In this document: one piece after another, positions 17,201-26,931 of the stretch | Layout of the letters: every line of letters starts with the position of its first letter | How positions within the stretch are numbered: the first letter of the stretch is position 1 | Assembly: GCF_900188115.1 (NCBI RefSeq) | Contig: NZ_FZNW01000002.1 | Location: 1 to 64,000, forward strand | DNA: 64,000 bases | Direction: 5' to 3' | Source: Haloechinothrix alba | GTDB taxonomy: Bacteria > Actinomycetota > Actinomycetes > Mycobacteriales > Pseudonocardiaceae | Notes under the pieces: model-generated | What the model saw: the letters and a program-made list of their open reading frames with translations, nothing else | What the model was told of the DNA's origin: nothing | Database searches by the model: none | Program-made: the position numbers and the translations under genes

Positions 17201-18035
17201 GGTCGGGCTACGGCGCATCGGCGACCTGCTCGCCACCCCGACGTCGGTGCCCGTCCCGGACGCACCCACGGCGATACCGGACCGGCTGCGTGGCGCGGTC
17301 GCCTTCACCGGCGTCGGCTTCCGCTACCCGGGGACCGATACCCCTGCGGTACGGGACATGTCCTTCTCGGTCGAGCCCGGCCGGACGGTCGCCCTCGTCG
17401 GGCCGACCGGCGCCGGGAAGTCGACGGTGGTCAAGCTGATCGCGCGGATGTACGACGTCACCTCGGGCCGGGTCACCGTCGACGGTATCGACGTACGCGA
17501 CCTGGACCCCGAACGGCTCCGCGGCCGCATGGGGGTCGTCCCCCAGGAGGGATACCTCTTCTCCGGCACCGTCGCGGACAACGTGCGCTACGGGCGGCCG
17601 GAGGCCAGTGACACGGCGGTCGAGAACGCGGTCCGTGCCGTCGGCGCGCTCGACATGGTCGCCGCACTGCCGAACGGCTTCGCGCAGCAGGTCGGCGAGC
17701 GGGGCCAGTCGCTGTCGGCCGGTCAGCGGCAGCTGGTCGCGCTGGCCCGCGCCGAACTCGTCGACCCCGACATCCTGCTGCTCGACGAGGCCACGGCGGC
17801 TCTCGACCCGCACACCGAGGCGGCCGTGCTCCGCGCGAGCGAGCGGGTGGCCAGGGACCGCACCACGTTCCTCGTCGCGCACCGGCTGCCCACGGCCGCG
17901 CGCGCCGATCGCATCCTGGTGCTCGACGGCGGCGAGATCGTCGAGGACGGCAGCCACGCCGAGCTGCTGGCCAGGCACGGTGCGTACACGCGGCTGTGGA
18001 ACGCGAGCTCACAAACCCGCGCGGCGGCTCCGTGA
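14208..18035 (+). CDS. Fused type IV ABC exporter (two TMD-NBD halves in one chain)
   Basis: The product is 1275 residues. Half one has a six-helix membrane domain at about 30-330 and a nucleotide-binding domain with Walker A VGTAGSGKST, signature LSGGQRQRLSLA and Walker B VLVLDDATSAVD. A charged, disordered linker spans about 600-700. Half two repeats the plan: membrane domain at about 710-1010, then GPTGAGKSTVV, SLSAGQRQLVALA and ILLLDEATAALD. The first half has Asp (DDATSA) where the catalytic Glu follows Walker B, so its ATP site is probably degenerate and the second does the hydrolysis. Residues 5-27 are encoded by the palindromic repeats, and similarity starts only near residue 29. Exported substrate unknown; lipid, peptide or drug are all possible. 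Confidence 0.9.
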   Translation: MTHSSVREPNVTSVPSTAPDVTFGSTSGGWVRRLATDCWRHPAVVVLAFGAAMLGVGLQAAGPLLVKFGVDDAVQGRTDRLGPLALALVGLSVLTFGSAFARRYLGGRLTLDVQHDLRNAVFRSVSRLDGGKQDAMRTGQIASRAISDLQLLTGFMMQLPLALGSMIYAVFALAAMLWMSPTLTLIALIVAPAVAVVVGVSRRKLFPATWSAQQRSADIAQHVEETVTGVRVVKGFGRERVATGKLDRLARTLFAERMRAARLSAVPTATTSALPAAGQIAVLGLGGILALRGDISLGTFLAFAAYVSALIGPSRMIANLVVQAQLTRAGAERVYELIDAQPEVTEHPDATGLPTGPIGIRFEDVRFGYTRTDPVLDDITMTVHPGETLAVVGTAGSGKSTISLLLPRFYDVHAGAIRVGPPHDERDIRHLRLGDLRDAIGVVFEEAFLFSTSVRDNIAYGRPESSEEEIVAAAKAAQAHEFITALPDGYDTVVGERGLTLSGGQRQRLSLARALLTDPRVLVLDDATSAVDTATESAIHRTLHAVTDDRTTVLIAHRRSTLRLADRIAVLDGGTVVDVGTERELEHRCPLFRELTAGSDEDIDSTRPSPPPGDTERPPGDSLWPDASGDGDHPGERASAASGPAEPATRASAAHGGHGAGASLDTPPTPELLRAVDRLPPARGTPNLNGTDPTAPDPDFRPVRLLRPVRWLLAAVIALVAADTLATIALPSLYRYGVDNGVSAGAQTVVLAVAALGAGIVAANWLVIAVQTRLTARAGESMLYLLRVRSYAHLQRLGLDYYERELSGKIMTRMTTDVDALSRFLQTGLANAVVSLLTIVAIAVALLVTDLRLALLTLAVLPVLVIATAIFRARVSVAYTEAREKVSAVNADMQENVTGLRVAQAYTREQHSASAFASRSDAYRRTRLRAQRYIATYFPFVTMLSGLVEAAVVFVGGHDVAAGRISPGVLMAFVLYLGLFFAPVQQLSGVFDAYQQAKVGLRRIGDLLATPTSVPVPDAPTAIPDRLRGAVAFTGVGFRYPGTDTPAVRDMSFSVEPGRTVALVGPTGAGKSTVVKLIARMYDVTSGRVTVDGIDVRDLDPERLRGRMGVVPQEGYLFSGTVADNVRYGRPEASDTAVENAVRAVGALDMVAALPNGFAQQVGERGQSLSAGQRQLVALARAELVDPDILLLDEATAALDPHTEAAVLRASERVARDRTTFLVAHRLPTAARADRILVLDGGEIVEDGSHAELLARHGAYTRLWNASSQTRAAAP

Positions 18036-18313
18036 CGCGGGTGCCCGCTCGCCCATCTGTGATCCATCCACCAGGCCACGGGACTGCTCGCCACACAGCG
18101 CGGAGAAAGCGATAGCCTGGTAGGTACGAGGTGGTACACGCACCGCAGGAGGGTGATTCCGATCCAGTCGAGCAGGGCGGCCGGTTTGCGGCCCACGACG
18201 GCTGAGTCGCCTGCGCCCGGCGGTGGGTCTACCGGGGTCGCGCCGAGCCACGGGCGTGTGGACGACCCGACAGGTGAACAAGACAACGAGACGGATTGAG
18301 GCGAAATCTAGTC

Positions 18314-21300
18314 GTGTCCAGCAGTACTCCTGCTTCGCAGTTCGGTCCCAACGAATGGCTCGTCGAGGAGATGTACGAGCGATATCTCGACGATCCGAAC
18401 TCGGTGGACCCCGCCTGGCACGACTTCTTCGCCGACTTCAAGTCGGCGCACGCGAGCGACGGCAAGCGCGACGCGGGCGGTGAGTCCGCAACGGCAAGCC
18501 AGGACCAGCAGGCTCAGCAGGCCGCCACGCAGCGACCCCAGCAGGAACAGGCGCCCCAGCAGGAGCAGGCGCCCCAGCAACCCGAGCAGCAGGGCCAACA
18601 GGGCCAGCAGGCGAGGCAGACCTCGGCGGACGGGTCCGGCCAGGACTCCGGGAGTCGCGCCGCCGCCCCGTCCGGCACGGCGGGCCAGACCCGGCAGGCA
18701 GCGCCGGCCACGGCACAGACCGGCACCGCCGCGGAGCCCCAGCAGAAACCCCAGCAGCAGCAGCCCCAGCAGAAGTCCCAGCAGGACGCGCAGCAAGCCG
18801 ATGGGCGGGACACCACCCTGTTGCGCGGTCCGGCCGCGGCCATCGCGAAGAACATGGACGCCTCGCTGACGGTGCCGACGGCGACGAGCGTGCGAGCGGT
18901 GCCTGCCAAGCTCATGGCCGACAACCGCATCGTGATCAACAATCACCTGCAGCGCACACGCGGTGGCAAGATCTCGTTCACGCACCTCATCGGCTACGCG
19001 ATGGTGCGCGCGCTGCGCGAGTTCCCGAACATGAACCGGCACTACGAGCTCATCGACGGCAAGCCGCACGCCGTGACGCCCGAACACGTCAACCTCGGCA
19101 TCGCCATCGACCTGCAGGGCAAGGACGGGCAGCGCAACCTGGTCGTCGCTTCCGTCAAGGCCGTCGAGAACATGACCTTCCTGCAGTTCTGGCAGGCCTA
19201 CGAGGAGATCATCAAGAAGGCGCGCAACAACAAGCTCACCGCCGGGGACTTCTCCGGGACGACGATCTCGCTGACCAACCCGGGGGGTATCGGCACGAAC
19301 CACTCCGTGCCCCGGCTGCAGTCCGGGCAGGGCTGCATCATCGGGGTCGGTGCCATGCAGTACCCGGCGCAGTTCGAGGGCACCAGCGAGAACACCCTCG
19401 TCGACCTCGCCATCAGCAAGATCATCACCCTGACGTCGACGTACGACCACCGGGTCATCCAGGGCGCCGAGTCCGGCGAGTTCCTCAAACGCATCCACGC
19501 GCTGCTGCTCGGTGAGGACCGGTTCTACGACGACATCTTCACCTCGCTCCGGCTGCCGTACGAGCCGGTGCGCTGGGTCGAGGACATCCCGGAAGGGGCG
19601 ATCGACAAGAACGCACGGGTGCTCGAGCTGATCGACGCCTACCGGATGCGCGGGCACCTGATGGCCGATGCCGACCCGCTCAACTACCGGCAGCGCAGGC
19701 ACGAGGATCTGGACATCCTCTCGCACGGGCTGACGCTGTGGGACCTCGACCGCGAGTTCGCCGTCGGCGGCTTCGCGGGCAAGCAACGCATGCGGTTGCG
19801 CGACATACTCGGTGTGCTGCGCGACTCCTACTGCCGCACCGTCGGGATCGAGTACACGCATATCGTCGACCCCGAGGAACGGCTGTGGCTGCAGGACCGC
19901 ATCGAGGTCAAGCACGAGAAGCCGCCGACACCCGAGCAGAAGTACATCCTGAGCAAGCTCAACGCGGCCGAGGCCTTCGAGACGTTCCTGCAGACCAAGT
20001 ACGTCGGCCAGAAGCGGTTCTCCCTCGAAGGCGGCGAGACGGTGATCCCGCTGCTGGACACCCTGCTGGACAAGTCCGCCGAGCACGAGCTCGACGAGGT
20101 CGTCATCGGCATGCCGCACCGCGGGCGGCTCAACGTGCTGGCCAACATCGTCGGCAAGCCGATCGCGCAGATCTTCCAGGAGTTCGAGGGCAACCTCGAC
20201 CCCGGGCAGGCGCACGGCTCCGGGGACGTCAAGTACCACCTGGGCGCCGAGGGCAAGTACTTCCGCATGTTCGGGGACGGCGAGACCAAGGTCTCGCTGA
20301 CCGCCAACCCGTCGCATCTGGAGGCGGTCAACCCGATCCTCGAGGGCATCGTGCGGGCCAAGCAGGACATCCTCGACAAGGGCAGTGCCGGCTACACCGT
20401 GCTGCCCGTCCTGCTGCACGGGGACGCGGCCTTCGCCGGGCAGGGTGTGGTCGCCGAGACGCTGAACCTCGCGATGCTGCGCGGGTACCGCACCGGCGGG
20501 ACCGTACACGTGATCATCAACAACCAGGTGGGTTTCACAACGGCGCCGGAGCATGCCCGCTCGACCCATTACGCGACGGATGTCGCCAAGATGATCGGCG
20601 CACCGGTCTTCCACGTCAACGGGGACGACCCGGAGGCGGTGTACTGGGTCGCCAAGCTGGCCGTGGACTACCGCCAGGCGTTCAACAAGGACGTCGTGAT
20701 CGACATGCTCTGCTACCGGCGGCGCGGCCACAACGAGGGGGACGACCCCTCGATGACCCAGCCGGCGATGTACGACATCATCGACACCAAGCGCAGCGTC
20801 CGCAAGATCTACACGGAGTCGCTGATCGGGCGGGGTGACCTCTCGTTCGAGGAGGCCGAGACCGCGTTGCGCGACTTCTCCAGCCAGCTCGAGCACGTGT
20901 TCAACGAGGTGCGCGAGCTGGAGAAGCACCCGATCGAGGCAAGCCCCTCTGTCGAGCACCACCAGCAACTTCCCGCACAGGTTCCCACCGCGATCTCGCA
21001 GGAGGTCATCGAGCGCATCGGGGACGCCTTCGGTAACCCGCCCGAGGGCTTCACCCCGCACCCGCGCGTCAAGCCGGTGCTCGAGCGGCGCCACAAGATG
21101 TCCCGCGAGGGTGACATCGACTGGGCGTTCGGCGAGCTGCTCGCGTTCGGTGCGCTCGCGCTGGACGGGCGCCTAGTCCGGCTGTCCGGTCAGGACTCCC
21201 GGCGCGGCACGTTCGTGCAGCGCCACTCGGTGCTGATGGACCGCAACACGGGCAAGGAGTACGCCCCCCTGCAGAACCTCGCCGAGGGCCAGGGCAGGGT

Positions 21301-22147
21301 GATGGTGTACGACTCAGCGCTGTCGGAGTTCGCCGCGCTCGGGTTCGAGTACGGCTACTCGGTGGCCAACTCCAACGCCCTCGTGCTGTGGGAGGCCCAG
21401 TTCGGCGACTTCGTCAACGGCGGCCAGGTGGTCATCGACGAGTACATCTCCTCGGGCGAGGCCAAGTGGGACCAGCACTCCGGCGTGGTCCTGCTGCTGC
21501 CGCACGGGCACGAGGGACAGGGCCCCGACCACACCTCCGGCCGCATCGAGCGCTTCCTGCAGCTGTGCGCCGAGCACTCCATGACCGTCGCGGTTCCGTC
21601 CACCCCAGCGAACTACTTCCACCTGCTGCGCAGGCACGCCCTGGACGGGGTGGACCGCCCCGTCGTGCTGTTCACCCCGAAGAGCATGCTGCGGGACAAG
21701 AACGTGCGGTCCTCTCTGGAGGACTTCACCGGGTCCTCGCGGTTCCTGTCGGTGATCGACGACGACACGGTGGATCCCGCCAAGGTACGCAAGGTACTGC
21801 TCACCTCGGGGAAGCTGTACTGGGAGCTGGCCGCCGAGCGGGAGAAGCGGCAGATCGACGACATCGCGCTGGTGCGCATCGAGCAGTACTACCCGATTCC
21901 GAAGGACAAGCTGCGGGCTGCCCTGCAGCGCTACCCGGGCGCGACCTCGGTGGTGTGGGCCCAGGAGGAGCCGGAGAACCAGGGCGCGTGGCCGTTCTTC
22001 GGGTTGAACCTGCCTCGCCGGGTGCCGGAGGCGTTCTCCGAGCCGCTTCAAGTCGTGTGCCGCAGGCCCATGGCGGCGCCTTCCGCGGGCTCGCCCAAGG
22101 TGCACGAGGTCGAGCAGAAGGCGATCATCGACGAGGCGCTGAGCTGA
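18314..22147 (+). CDS. kgd: Multifunctional 2-oxoglutarate decarboxylase/dehydrogenase (Kgd/OdhA/SucA)
   Basis: The product is 1277 residues, close to M. tuberculosis Kgd (about 1231). I chose GTG 18314 because family proteins begin a few residues before [12 protein letters not shown] and GAGG lies 12 nt upstream. The N-terminal binding segment is followed by a Gln/Pro/Ala-rich linker (about 55-165), an E2-type acyltransferase domain ending in the catalytic TYDHRVIQG, an E1 thiamine-diphosphate domain ([11 protein letters not shown], then [12 protein letters not shown]) and a transketolase-like C-terminus. In actinobacteria this fused chain replaces separate E1 and E2 and works with Lpd and the pyruvate E2, controlled by the FHA protein GarA/OdhI. 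It closes the TCA cycle at 2-oxoglutarate. The gene is monocistronic with a terminator after it. Confidence 0.95.
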   Translation: MSSSTPASQFGPNEWLVEEMYERYLDDPNSVDPAWHDFFADFKSAHASDGKRDAGGESATASQDQQAQQAATQRPQQEQAPQQEQAPQQPEQQGQQGQQARQTSADGSGQDSGSRAAAPSGTAGQTRQAAPATAQTGTAAEPQQKPQQQQPQQKSQQDAQQADGRDTTLLRGPAAAIAKNMDASLTVPTATSVRAVPAKLMADNRIVINNHLQRTRGGKISFTHLIGYAMVRALREFPNMNRHYELIDGKPHAVTPEHVNLGIAIDLQGKDGQRNLVVASVKAVENMTFLQFWQAYEEIIKKARNNKLTAGDFSGTTISLTNPGGIGTNHSVPRLQSGQGCIIGVGAMQYPAQFEGTSENTLVDLAISKIITLTSTYDHRVIQGAESGEFLKRIHALLLGEDRFYDDIFTSLRLPYEPVRWVEDIPEGAIDKNARVLELIDAYRMRGHLMADADPLNYRQRRHEDLDILSHGLTLWDLDREFAVGGFAGKQRMRLRDILGVLRDSYCRTVGIEYTHIVDPEERLWLQDRIEVKHEKPPTPEQKYILSKLNAAEAFETFLQTKYVGQKRFSLEGGETVIPLLDTLLDKSAEHELDEVVIGMPHRGRLNVLANIVGKPIAQIFQEFEGNLDPGQAHGSGDVKYHLGAEGKYFRMFGDGETKVSLTANPSHLEAVNPILEGIVRAKQDILDKGSAGYTVLPVLLHGDAAFAGQGVVAETLNLAMLRGYRTGGTVHVIINNQVGFTTAPEHARSTHYATDVAKMIGAPVFHVNGDDPEAVYWVAKLAVDYRQAFNKDVVIDMLCYRRRGHNEGDDPSMTQPAMYDIIDTKRSVRKIYTESLIGRGDLSFEEAETALRDFSSQLEHVFNEVRELEKHPIEASPSVEHHQQLPAQVPTAISQEVIERIGDAFGNPPEGFTPHPRVKPVLERRHKMSREGDIDWAFGELLAFGALALDGRLVRLSGQDSRRGTFVQRHSVLMDRNTGKEYAPLQNLAEGQGRVMVYDSALSEFAALGFEYGYSVANSNALVLWEAQFGDFVNGGQVVIDEYISSGEAKWDQHSGVVLLLPHGHEGQGPDHTSGRIERFLQLCAEHSMTVAVPSTPANYFHLLRRHALDGVDRPVVLFTPKSMLRDKNVRSSLEDFTGSSRFLSVIDDDTVDPAKVRKVLLTSGKLYWELAAEREKRQIDDIALVRIEQYYPIPKDKLRAALQRYPGATSVVWAQEEPENQGAWPFFGLNLPRRVPEAFSEPLQVVCRRPMAAPSAGSPKVHEVEQKAIIDEALS

Positions 22148-22233
22148 CAGCGTCGCAGGCGACGACGGTTGCAGCCGGACAACACCCGGGTTACCGTAAA
22201 GAGTGAAGCCGGTCGACCCCCAGGGCCGGCAGT

Positions 22234-22270
22234 AGCCCCGGCGCACCCCCTCCCCCTCGGCGCCGGGGCT
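22234..22270 (+). terminator. Intrinsic terminator after kgd
   Basis: AGCCCCGGCGC at 22234-22244 pairs perfectly with GCGCCGGGGCT at 22260-22270, followed by TTCT. It lies between the convergent kgd and subtilase genes and could serve both. Confidence 0.8.
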
Positions 22271-22300
22271 TTCTACTGCCTACACCTGGACTGCTACCGA

Positions 22301-23911
22301 CTACAGGTCGAGTGACCAGCTGTCGATGTAGCCGCTGTCACTCCAGTACACGTCGTCCACGCGCAACTGCCACTCGCCGTCGGCGTCGTAGCTCGACAGG
22401 TCCCTGTCGACGCTGCCCTGCACGTTGTCCGCGCTGTCCCACGCGTTCGAGTCCTTCAACCGGAGCTCGTCACCGTTCGGTGCGAGCAGATCGATCACCA
22501 GGTCACCACGGTAGGTGTGCTTGATGTCCACCGAGATGGTCGACGACGACGAGGCCGCCCTGCCGCAGTCGGTGAACGTGATGGAGCTGGTGGCTACCGG
22601 TCCGCTGTCCGGGATGTCGACCCGGTTGTCGTTGGTCCCGCTACACGTACCGGGCTCCGGGTCGTCCGGGTCGTCAGGGTCGTCAGGGTCACCGCCGTCG
22701 CCGCTTCCGGTGTAGAGCAGCCTGTTCGGCGATCCGGATCCCGGGTTGCCCACGACTCCGCTCGTCGCGTTGCTCTCCAACGCATCCTTGACCTCACCGG
22801 GGCCGGCCGACGGGTTGTCGGCGAGGTAGCGCGCGGCGGCACCGGCGACGTGCGGGGACGCCATGGATGTGCCCGAGATGGTGTTGGTCGCGCTGTCCGA
22901 GCCGATCCAGGCCGAGGTGATACTGCTGCCCGGCGCGAAGATGTCGGTGCAGGTGCCGTAGTTGGAGAACGACGAGCGCGAGTCGCTCGACGTGGTCGCG
23001 TTGACCGTCAACGCCTCGGCGACACGCGCGGGCGAGTAGTTGCACGCGTCCGCGTTGTCATTGCCCGAGGCGACCGCGTAGGTCACTCCGGAGGCCACCG
23101 AGCTACGCACGGCGTCGTCGAGGGCCGTGCTCGCTCCCCCACCGAGGCTCATGTTCGCCACAGCGGGCCCCTGATGGTTCTCGGTCACCCAGTCGACTCC
23201 GTCGATCACGCCCGCGTTCGTTCCGCGGCCGTCGCAGTCGAGCACCCGCACGCTGTACAGGTTGGTGCCCTTGGCGACACCGTGCGCCGAACCGCCGACG
23301 GTGCCCGCGACGTGGGTGCCGTGACCCTGGCAGTCCTCACCGTTGCGGCCGTCGCCGATGGCGTCGAAGCCGGGCTGGGCGCGGCCCTCGAAGTCGTTGT
23401 GCGAGAAGTTGATGCCGGTGTCGAGAATGTAGCTGTTCACGTTCGACGCCGTCGTCGAGTACCCGTATACATCGTCGAGCGGCAGGTCGCGCTGGTCGAT
23501 GCGGTCGAGACCCCAGGACGGCGGGTTGGGCTGCTCCTCCTGCTGCAGCTGGACGGTCGTGTTCTGTTCGACGTAGGCCACCTCCGGGTCGTTGGCTGCC
23601 TGCCGGGCGTCGCGCTCGCTCATCTCGGCCGCGTAACCACGTATCGCCGCGGAGTAGGTGTGTTCGACCTCGGCATTCCTGCGCTGGGCATGGCTGTGCG
23701 CCGTCTCGTCGGCAGCGGCGTTCGGGACGCTGTCGTCGAAGACGACGATGTAGCTGCCCTCGATCGCATCCGGATTCTCGGCGCCCCGGACCTGTCCTTC
23801 AGGGTCGGCACCCGCGACCGCGTTGCCGCTCAACGAGCTGAGTACGGCAACGGCGGCAGCTATCCCTATGCCCAGGACCGCTGTCCTTCTCGATCTCCAT
23901 TTTCGGGTCAC
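22301..23911 (-). CDS. Secreted subtilisin-family (S8) serine protease with C-terminal P-domain
   Basis: The product is 536 residues from the GTG at 23911, which follows GGGAGGCG; the upstream open frame has no signal. A signal peptide with RKWRSRR and a hydrophobic run occupies about residues 1-33. An inhibitor I9 propeptide follows (GSYIVVFDDSVP to EVAYVEQNTTV). The catalytic triad is visible as YILDTGIN (Asp 164), GHGTHVAG (His 197) and GTSMASPH (Ser 349). After a DPDD-repeat linker at about 406-416, residues 430-536 form a proprotein-convertase P-domain (VDIPDSGPVATSS, DIKHTYRGDLVIDLLAPNG). It is a self-processing extracellular protease. It is convergent with kgd. Confidence 0.93.
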   Translation of the reverse strand: MTRKWRSRRTAVLGIGIAAAVAVLSSLSGNAVAGADPEGQVRGAENPDAIEGSYIVVFDDSVPNAAADETAHSHAQRRNAEVEHTYSAAIRGYAAEMSERDARQAANDPEVAYVEQNTTVQLQQEEQPNPPSWGLDRIDQRDLPLDDVYGYSTTASNVNSYILDTGINFSHNDFEGRAQPGFDAIGDGRNGEDCQGHGTHVAGTVGGSAHGVAKGTNLYSVRVLDCDGRGTNAGVIDGVDWVTENHQGPAVANMSLGGGASTALDDAVRSSVASGVTYAVASGNDNADACNYSPARVAEALTVNATTSSDSRSSFSNYGTCTDIFAPGSSITSAWIGSDSATNTISGTSMASPHVAGAAARYLADNPSAGPGEVKDALESNATSGVVGNPGSGSPNRLLYTGSGDGGDPDDPDDPDDPEPGTCSGTNDNRVDIPDSGPVATSSITFTDCGRAASSSSTISVDIKHTYRGDLVIDLLAPNGDELRLKDSNAWDSADNVQGSVDRDLSSYDADGEWQLRVDDVYWSDSGYIDSWSLDL

Positions 23912-24609
23912 TCTGATCGCCTCCCAAGTACGATCCACACGGAATCCATGTGGCGGATCCCGTGATCGGTGTTCTCCGCGTTCGATCGAACGCGCGCCGA
24001 ACACTAATTCGGGCGATCAGGAACACGACAGGCCTTGATATCGCGGAACGAGCAGGGTACGCGACACCATTCTGAAGTGCCGCTGAAAGTTTCGGGACGA
24101 ACAGGCGGCCGGGCGCCAACACTCGTCCGGGAAAAGCCGGTCACGCGGAGTTCGGGGCACGACCGACGAACCAGGACCGGAACATGATTCCACGGGGAGA
24201 TCTCGGGGATCGTTCGCCGCCCCGTGGACCGTCGCCAGTCCTGTCACCTGCGCACAACCAGAGCGACTCACGGTACCGGCGAGACGCGCGCCGGGCATGC
24301 GAGAAGATTTCGGGTCGTACGGAGCACGTCCGGAAACACGACAAGGTACGATAGTAGGAAATTCTCGAAGAATCTCGGAACAGGCGCTCACGCACCACCG
24401 GTAAACGCAATCTCGTGTGCGTTTACCGGTTCCCGGTCGAAGTCCGATCAATCGACTGACGCGAACAGGCGAGCGGGTGACCCCGATCCGGCCCACACCG
24501 CCGCGTCCGAATATCTCCGGACGAAAGTAGGATTTTTGGGCGAGCCGAAGGACTCCTCGCGTACCGCACAGGTACCGAAGGAGCCCTTCGGCTCGAACGA
24601 CCGGACGCG
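23912..24609. other. Gene-free stretch with a 13-bp perfect inverted repeat
   Basis: About 700 bases between the protease start and the malic enzyme stop show no supportable gene. ACCGGTAAACGCA at 24397-24409 pairs perfectly with TGCGTTTACCGGT at 24418-24430 over an 8-nt loop; this is AT-richer than local DNA and looks like a regulatory dyad or terminator of something lost. A second hairpin (24541-24551 with 24585-24595) sits just beyond the malic enzyme stop and probably terminates it. The left end holds the protease promoter. Confidence 0.55.
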
Positions 24610-25818
24610 CTACACCACGCCGTCCTCACCTGCGGCCTTCGCGACGGCCGTCGCGACCTCGAGGGCCACGCGCGGATCCAGCGCGCTCGGCATGATCCGC
24701 TCGACGGAGAGGTCCTCCGCCGCGACCATCGCGATCGCCTCGGCGGCGGCGATCTTCATGTTGTCGGTGATCGTGTGCGCACCGGCATCCAACGCGCCAC
24801 GGAAGACGCCCGGGAAGGCGAGCACGTTGTTGATCTGGTTCGGGAAGTCACTGCGCCCCGTGGCGACCACGCTCGCGTAGCGGCCCGCGACGTGCGGATG
24901 CACCTCCGGCTCCGGGTTCGACAACGCGAACACGATGGGATCGGGCGCCATGACCGACAGCAGGTTCTCGTCGATCGTCGCGCCGGACAGACCGATGAAC
25001 ACATCCGCGCCGACCATGGCCTCGTCGAGGCCACCGGTCAGCCCTGCCGCGTTGGTGCTTGCGGCCAGCTCCGCCTTGACCGGGTGCAGGCCTTCCCTGC
25101 CCTCGTGGAGGATGCCCCGCGAGTCCAGCAGCGTCACGTCGGCGACACCTGCCGCCTGCAGGATCCGGGCGCACGCCACCCCGGCAGCGCCCGCGCCCGA
25201 GATCACCACCCGCTGCTCACCGAGCTCTCTGCCCAGCGTGATGTTCGCGCCGCGCAGCGCGGCGAGCACCACGATCGCGGTACCGTGCTGATCGTCGTGC
25301 ATGACCGGGCAGTCCAGCTCGTTCTTGAGCCTGTCCTCGATCTCGAAACACCGCGGCGCGGCGATGTCCTCGAGGTTGACGGCCCCGAACGACGGCCGCA
25401 ACCGCACGAGTGTCTCCACGATCTCGTCCACATCGGTGGTGTCCAACACCAGCGGAACGGCGTTGAGGTCGGCGAAGTTCTTGAACAGGGCGGACTTGCC
25501 CTCCATCACCGGAAGCGACGCGCTCGCGCCGATGTCGCCGAGACCGAGCACGGCAGTTCCGTCGCTGACCACGGCCACCATGCGATGCGCCCAGGTGTAC
25601 CGGGACGCGAGTGCCGGGTTCTGCGCGATCGCCTCGCTGACCTTGGCGACCCCGGGGGTGTACGCGATTGCCAGCTCTCGAGGGTCCGCGATCGAGCCTA
25701 CCGCGTTTACCGCCAGCTTGCCGTCCTCGTGGAGGTCGAAGATCTCCTCCTCCGTCACGGGGCGAGTGTGCTCAGCTGTGCTGGAACGGGCATTCTCGAT
25801 CATGGCTGTCCCTGTCAT
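24610..25818 (-). CDS. NAD(P)-dependent malic enzyme
   Basis: The product is about 402 residues from the ATG at 25818; an ATG five codons later (25803) is also possible because neither has a strong ribosome site. The N-terminal malic domain has YTPGVAKVSEAIAQNP with the catalytic Tyr and GKSALFKNFADLNAVPLVLD with the catalytic Lys. CPVMHDDQHGTAIVVLAAL carries the metal-binding Asp and Asp-Gln-His segment. The NAD(P)-binding Rossmann motif is VISGAGAAGVACAR. It decarboxylates malate to pyruvate, feeding NAD(P)H or gluconeogenic balance. This is the short bacterial type without a phosphotransacetylase domain. It is monocistronic. Confidence 0.92.
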   Translation of the reverse strand: MTGTAMIENARSSTAEHTRPVTEEEIFDLHEDGKLAVNAVGSIADPRELAIAYTPGVAKVSEAIAQNPALASRYTWAHRMVAVVSDGTAVLGLGDIGASASLPVMEGKSALFKNFADLNAVPLVLDTTDVDEIVETLVRLRPSFGAVNLEDIAAPRCFEIEDRLKNELDCPVMHDDQHGTAIVVLAALRGANITLGRELGEQRVVISGAGAAGVACARILQAAGVADVTLLDSRGILHEGREGLHPVKAELAASTNAAGLTGGLDEAMVGADVFIGLSGATIDENLLSVMAPDPIVFALSNPEPEVHPHVAGRYASVVATGRSDFPNQINNVLAFPGVFRGALDAGAHTITDNMKIAAAEAIAMVAAEDLSVERIMPSALDPRVALEVATAVAKAAGEDGVV

Positions 25819-26180
25819 CGTGTACTCGGTTCTCGGCCGTGGCCTCGTGCCGGTGAGCCGGGACGGGGCCGGAACGGCCATACTCAACAAGACGCGCGTC
25901 GCGATCGCGGACGCGCGAGAATAAGGGGATTATCTCATCCGGCTCGGCGCGGGTGCGGTGGCACCTGATGCGCGGGCAGTATGCGGGACGTGCCGCTTAG
26001 CTGTTGCTGCGGCCACGGCTGTGATACTACAACCGGCAGTACTGTTGCTGCTGATCGCATAGTATCGCAGCCGATCCACCCCGCACACTGCCTCCTTGCG
26101 GTGCATCTCACAGATCCGGCACTCGACGTGCGAACGGTACCGCCACGTCGCGGCCGGGGCGACGTGCGAGGCTTTTCCCC
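25819..26180. other. Divergent intergenic region with a 13-bp inverted repeat
   Basis: No gene is seen between the divergent malic enzyme and epimerase genes. GGCTGTGATACTA at 26017-26029 and TAGTATCGCAGCC at 26060-26072 are inverted copies with one mismatch, 30 nt apart. They are AT-richer than the surroundings, lie about 110-165 nt before the epimerase start, and could be paired operator half-sites. Confidence 0.5.
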
Positions 26181-26786
26181 ATGCACGCACGTGAGCTGAG
26201 CATCCGGGGCGCCTACGAGTTCACCCCGCAGGTCTTCCCGGACGGCCGGGGGCACTTCGCCGCACCGTTCCAGTCGGCCACCTTCCACGAGACCGTCGGA
26301 CACCCGCTGGCGGTGGCCCAGTCCAATCACAGCGTCTCGCGGCGCGGTGTGATCCGCGGTGTCCACTTCGCCGACACACCACCCGGCCAGGCGAAGTACG
26401 TGTACTGCGCGCGGGGTGCGTTGCTGGACATCGTCGTCGACATACGCACGGGCTCTCCCACGTACGGCGCGCACGAGGCGGTACACCTGGACGCGGCGAG
26501 CTGCCGGGCGGTCTACGTAGCCGAAGGACTCGGGCACGCGTTCACCGCACTGACCGAGGACGCCGTGGCCGTCTACCTGTGCTCGACCGCGTACAACCCG
26601 ACTGCCGAGCACGGCCTCGACCCGCTCGACCCGGAACTGGCACTGCCGTGGCCCGAGGATGTCGAGCCCGTACTGTCCAGGAAGGATCGCCGGGCCCCGG
26701 GCCTGGCCGACGCCGCGAGTCACGGCGTGCTACCCCGCTACGCGGACTGCCTGGCCCACTACGAACGGCTACGGGCGCGGGACTGA
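26181..26786 (+). CDS. dTDP-4-dehydrorhamnose 3,5-epimerase-family protein
   Basis: The product is 201 residues, the usual length of RmlC. The cupin fold shows the substrate and catalytic residues: His 62 in RGVHF, Lys 72 in QAKYVYCARGALLDIVVD, and Tyr 132 in the VYLCSTAYNP segment. GLGHAFTALTEDA carries the second conserved His. RmlC epimerises C3 and C5 of dTDP-4-keto-6-deoxyglucose on the way to dTDP-L-rhamnose; relatives make other deoxysugars, so the exact product is open. No rmlA, rmlB or rmlD is adjacent; only a dead rmlA fragment exists at 3724. It is either a stand-alone housekeeping copy or a leftover of a sugar cluster. Confidence 0.85.
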   Translation: MHARELSIRGAYEFTPQVFPDGRGHFAAPFQSATFHETVGHPLAVAQSNHSVSRRGVIRGVHFADTPPGQAKYVYCARGALLDIVVDIRTGSPTYGAHEAVHLDAASCRAVYVAEGLGHAFTALTEDAVAVYLCSTAYNPTAEHGLDPLDPELALPWPEDVEPVLSRKDRRAPGLADAASHGVLPRYADCLAHYERLRARD

Positions 26787-26793
26787 TCACTGC

Positions 26794-26919
26794 GTATGTC
26801 CCGAGCTCCGGTCCGGCCGCCGAAAGAGAGCTCCGGCAACCGCGACCGCCTCCGGCGGCCCCGTCTGCCGGACGGCGGCCGGCCCAACCGCCGGTATGTC
26901 CCGAGCTCCGGTCCGGCCG
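26794..26919. repeat. Two perfect 26-bp direct repeats exactly 100 bp apart
   Basis: The 26 bases at 26794-26819 (starting GTATGTCCCGAGCTCCGG) recur without change at 26894-26919. The 74 bases between them contain further GCCGG/CCGGC inverted pieces. They fill the gap between the convergent epimerase and hotdog genes. Confidence 0.85.
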
Positions 26920-26931
26920 TTGCCCGCACCG

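Noticed and set aside
18308-21094. 928-codon open frame on the minus strand
   Set aside because: It is antisense to kgd and has no family motif.
22517-23965. 482-codon open frame on the plus strand
   Set aside because: It is antisense to the subtilase gene, whose triad is intact.
24541-24595. 11-bp hairpin beyond the malic enzyme stop as a classical terminator
   Set aside because: No T-run follows on the minus strand; kept only as a possible stem in the gap.
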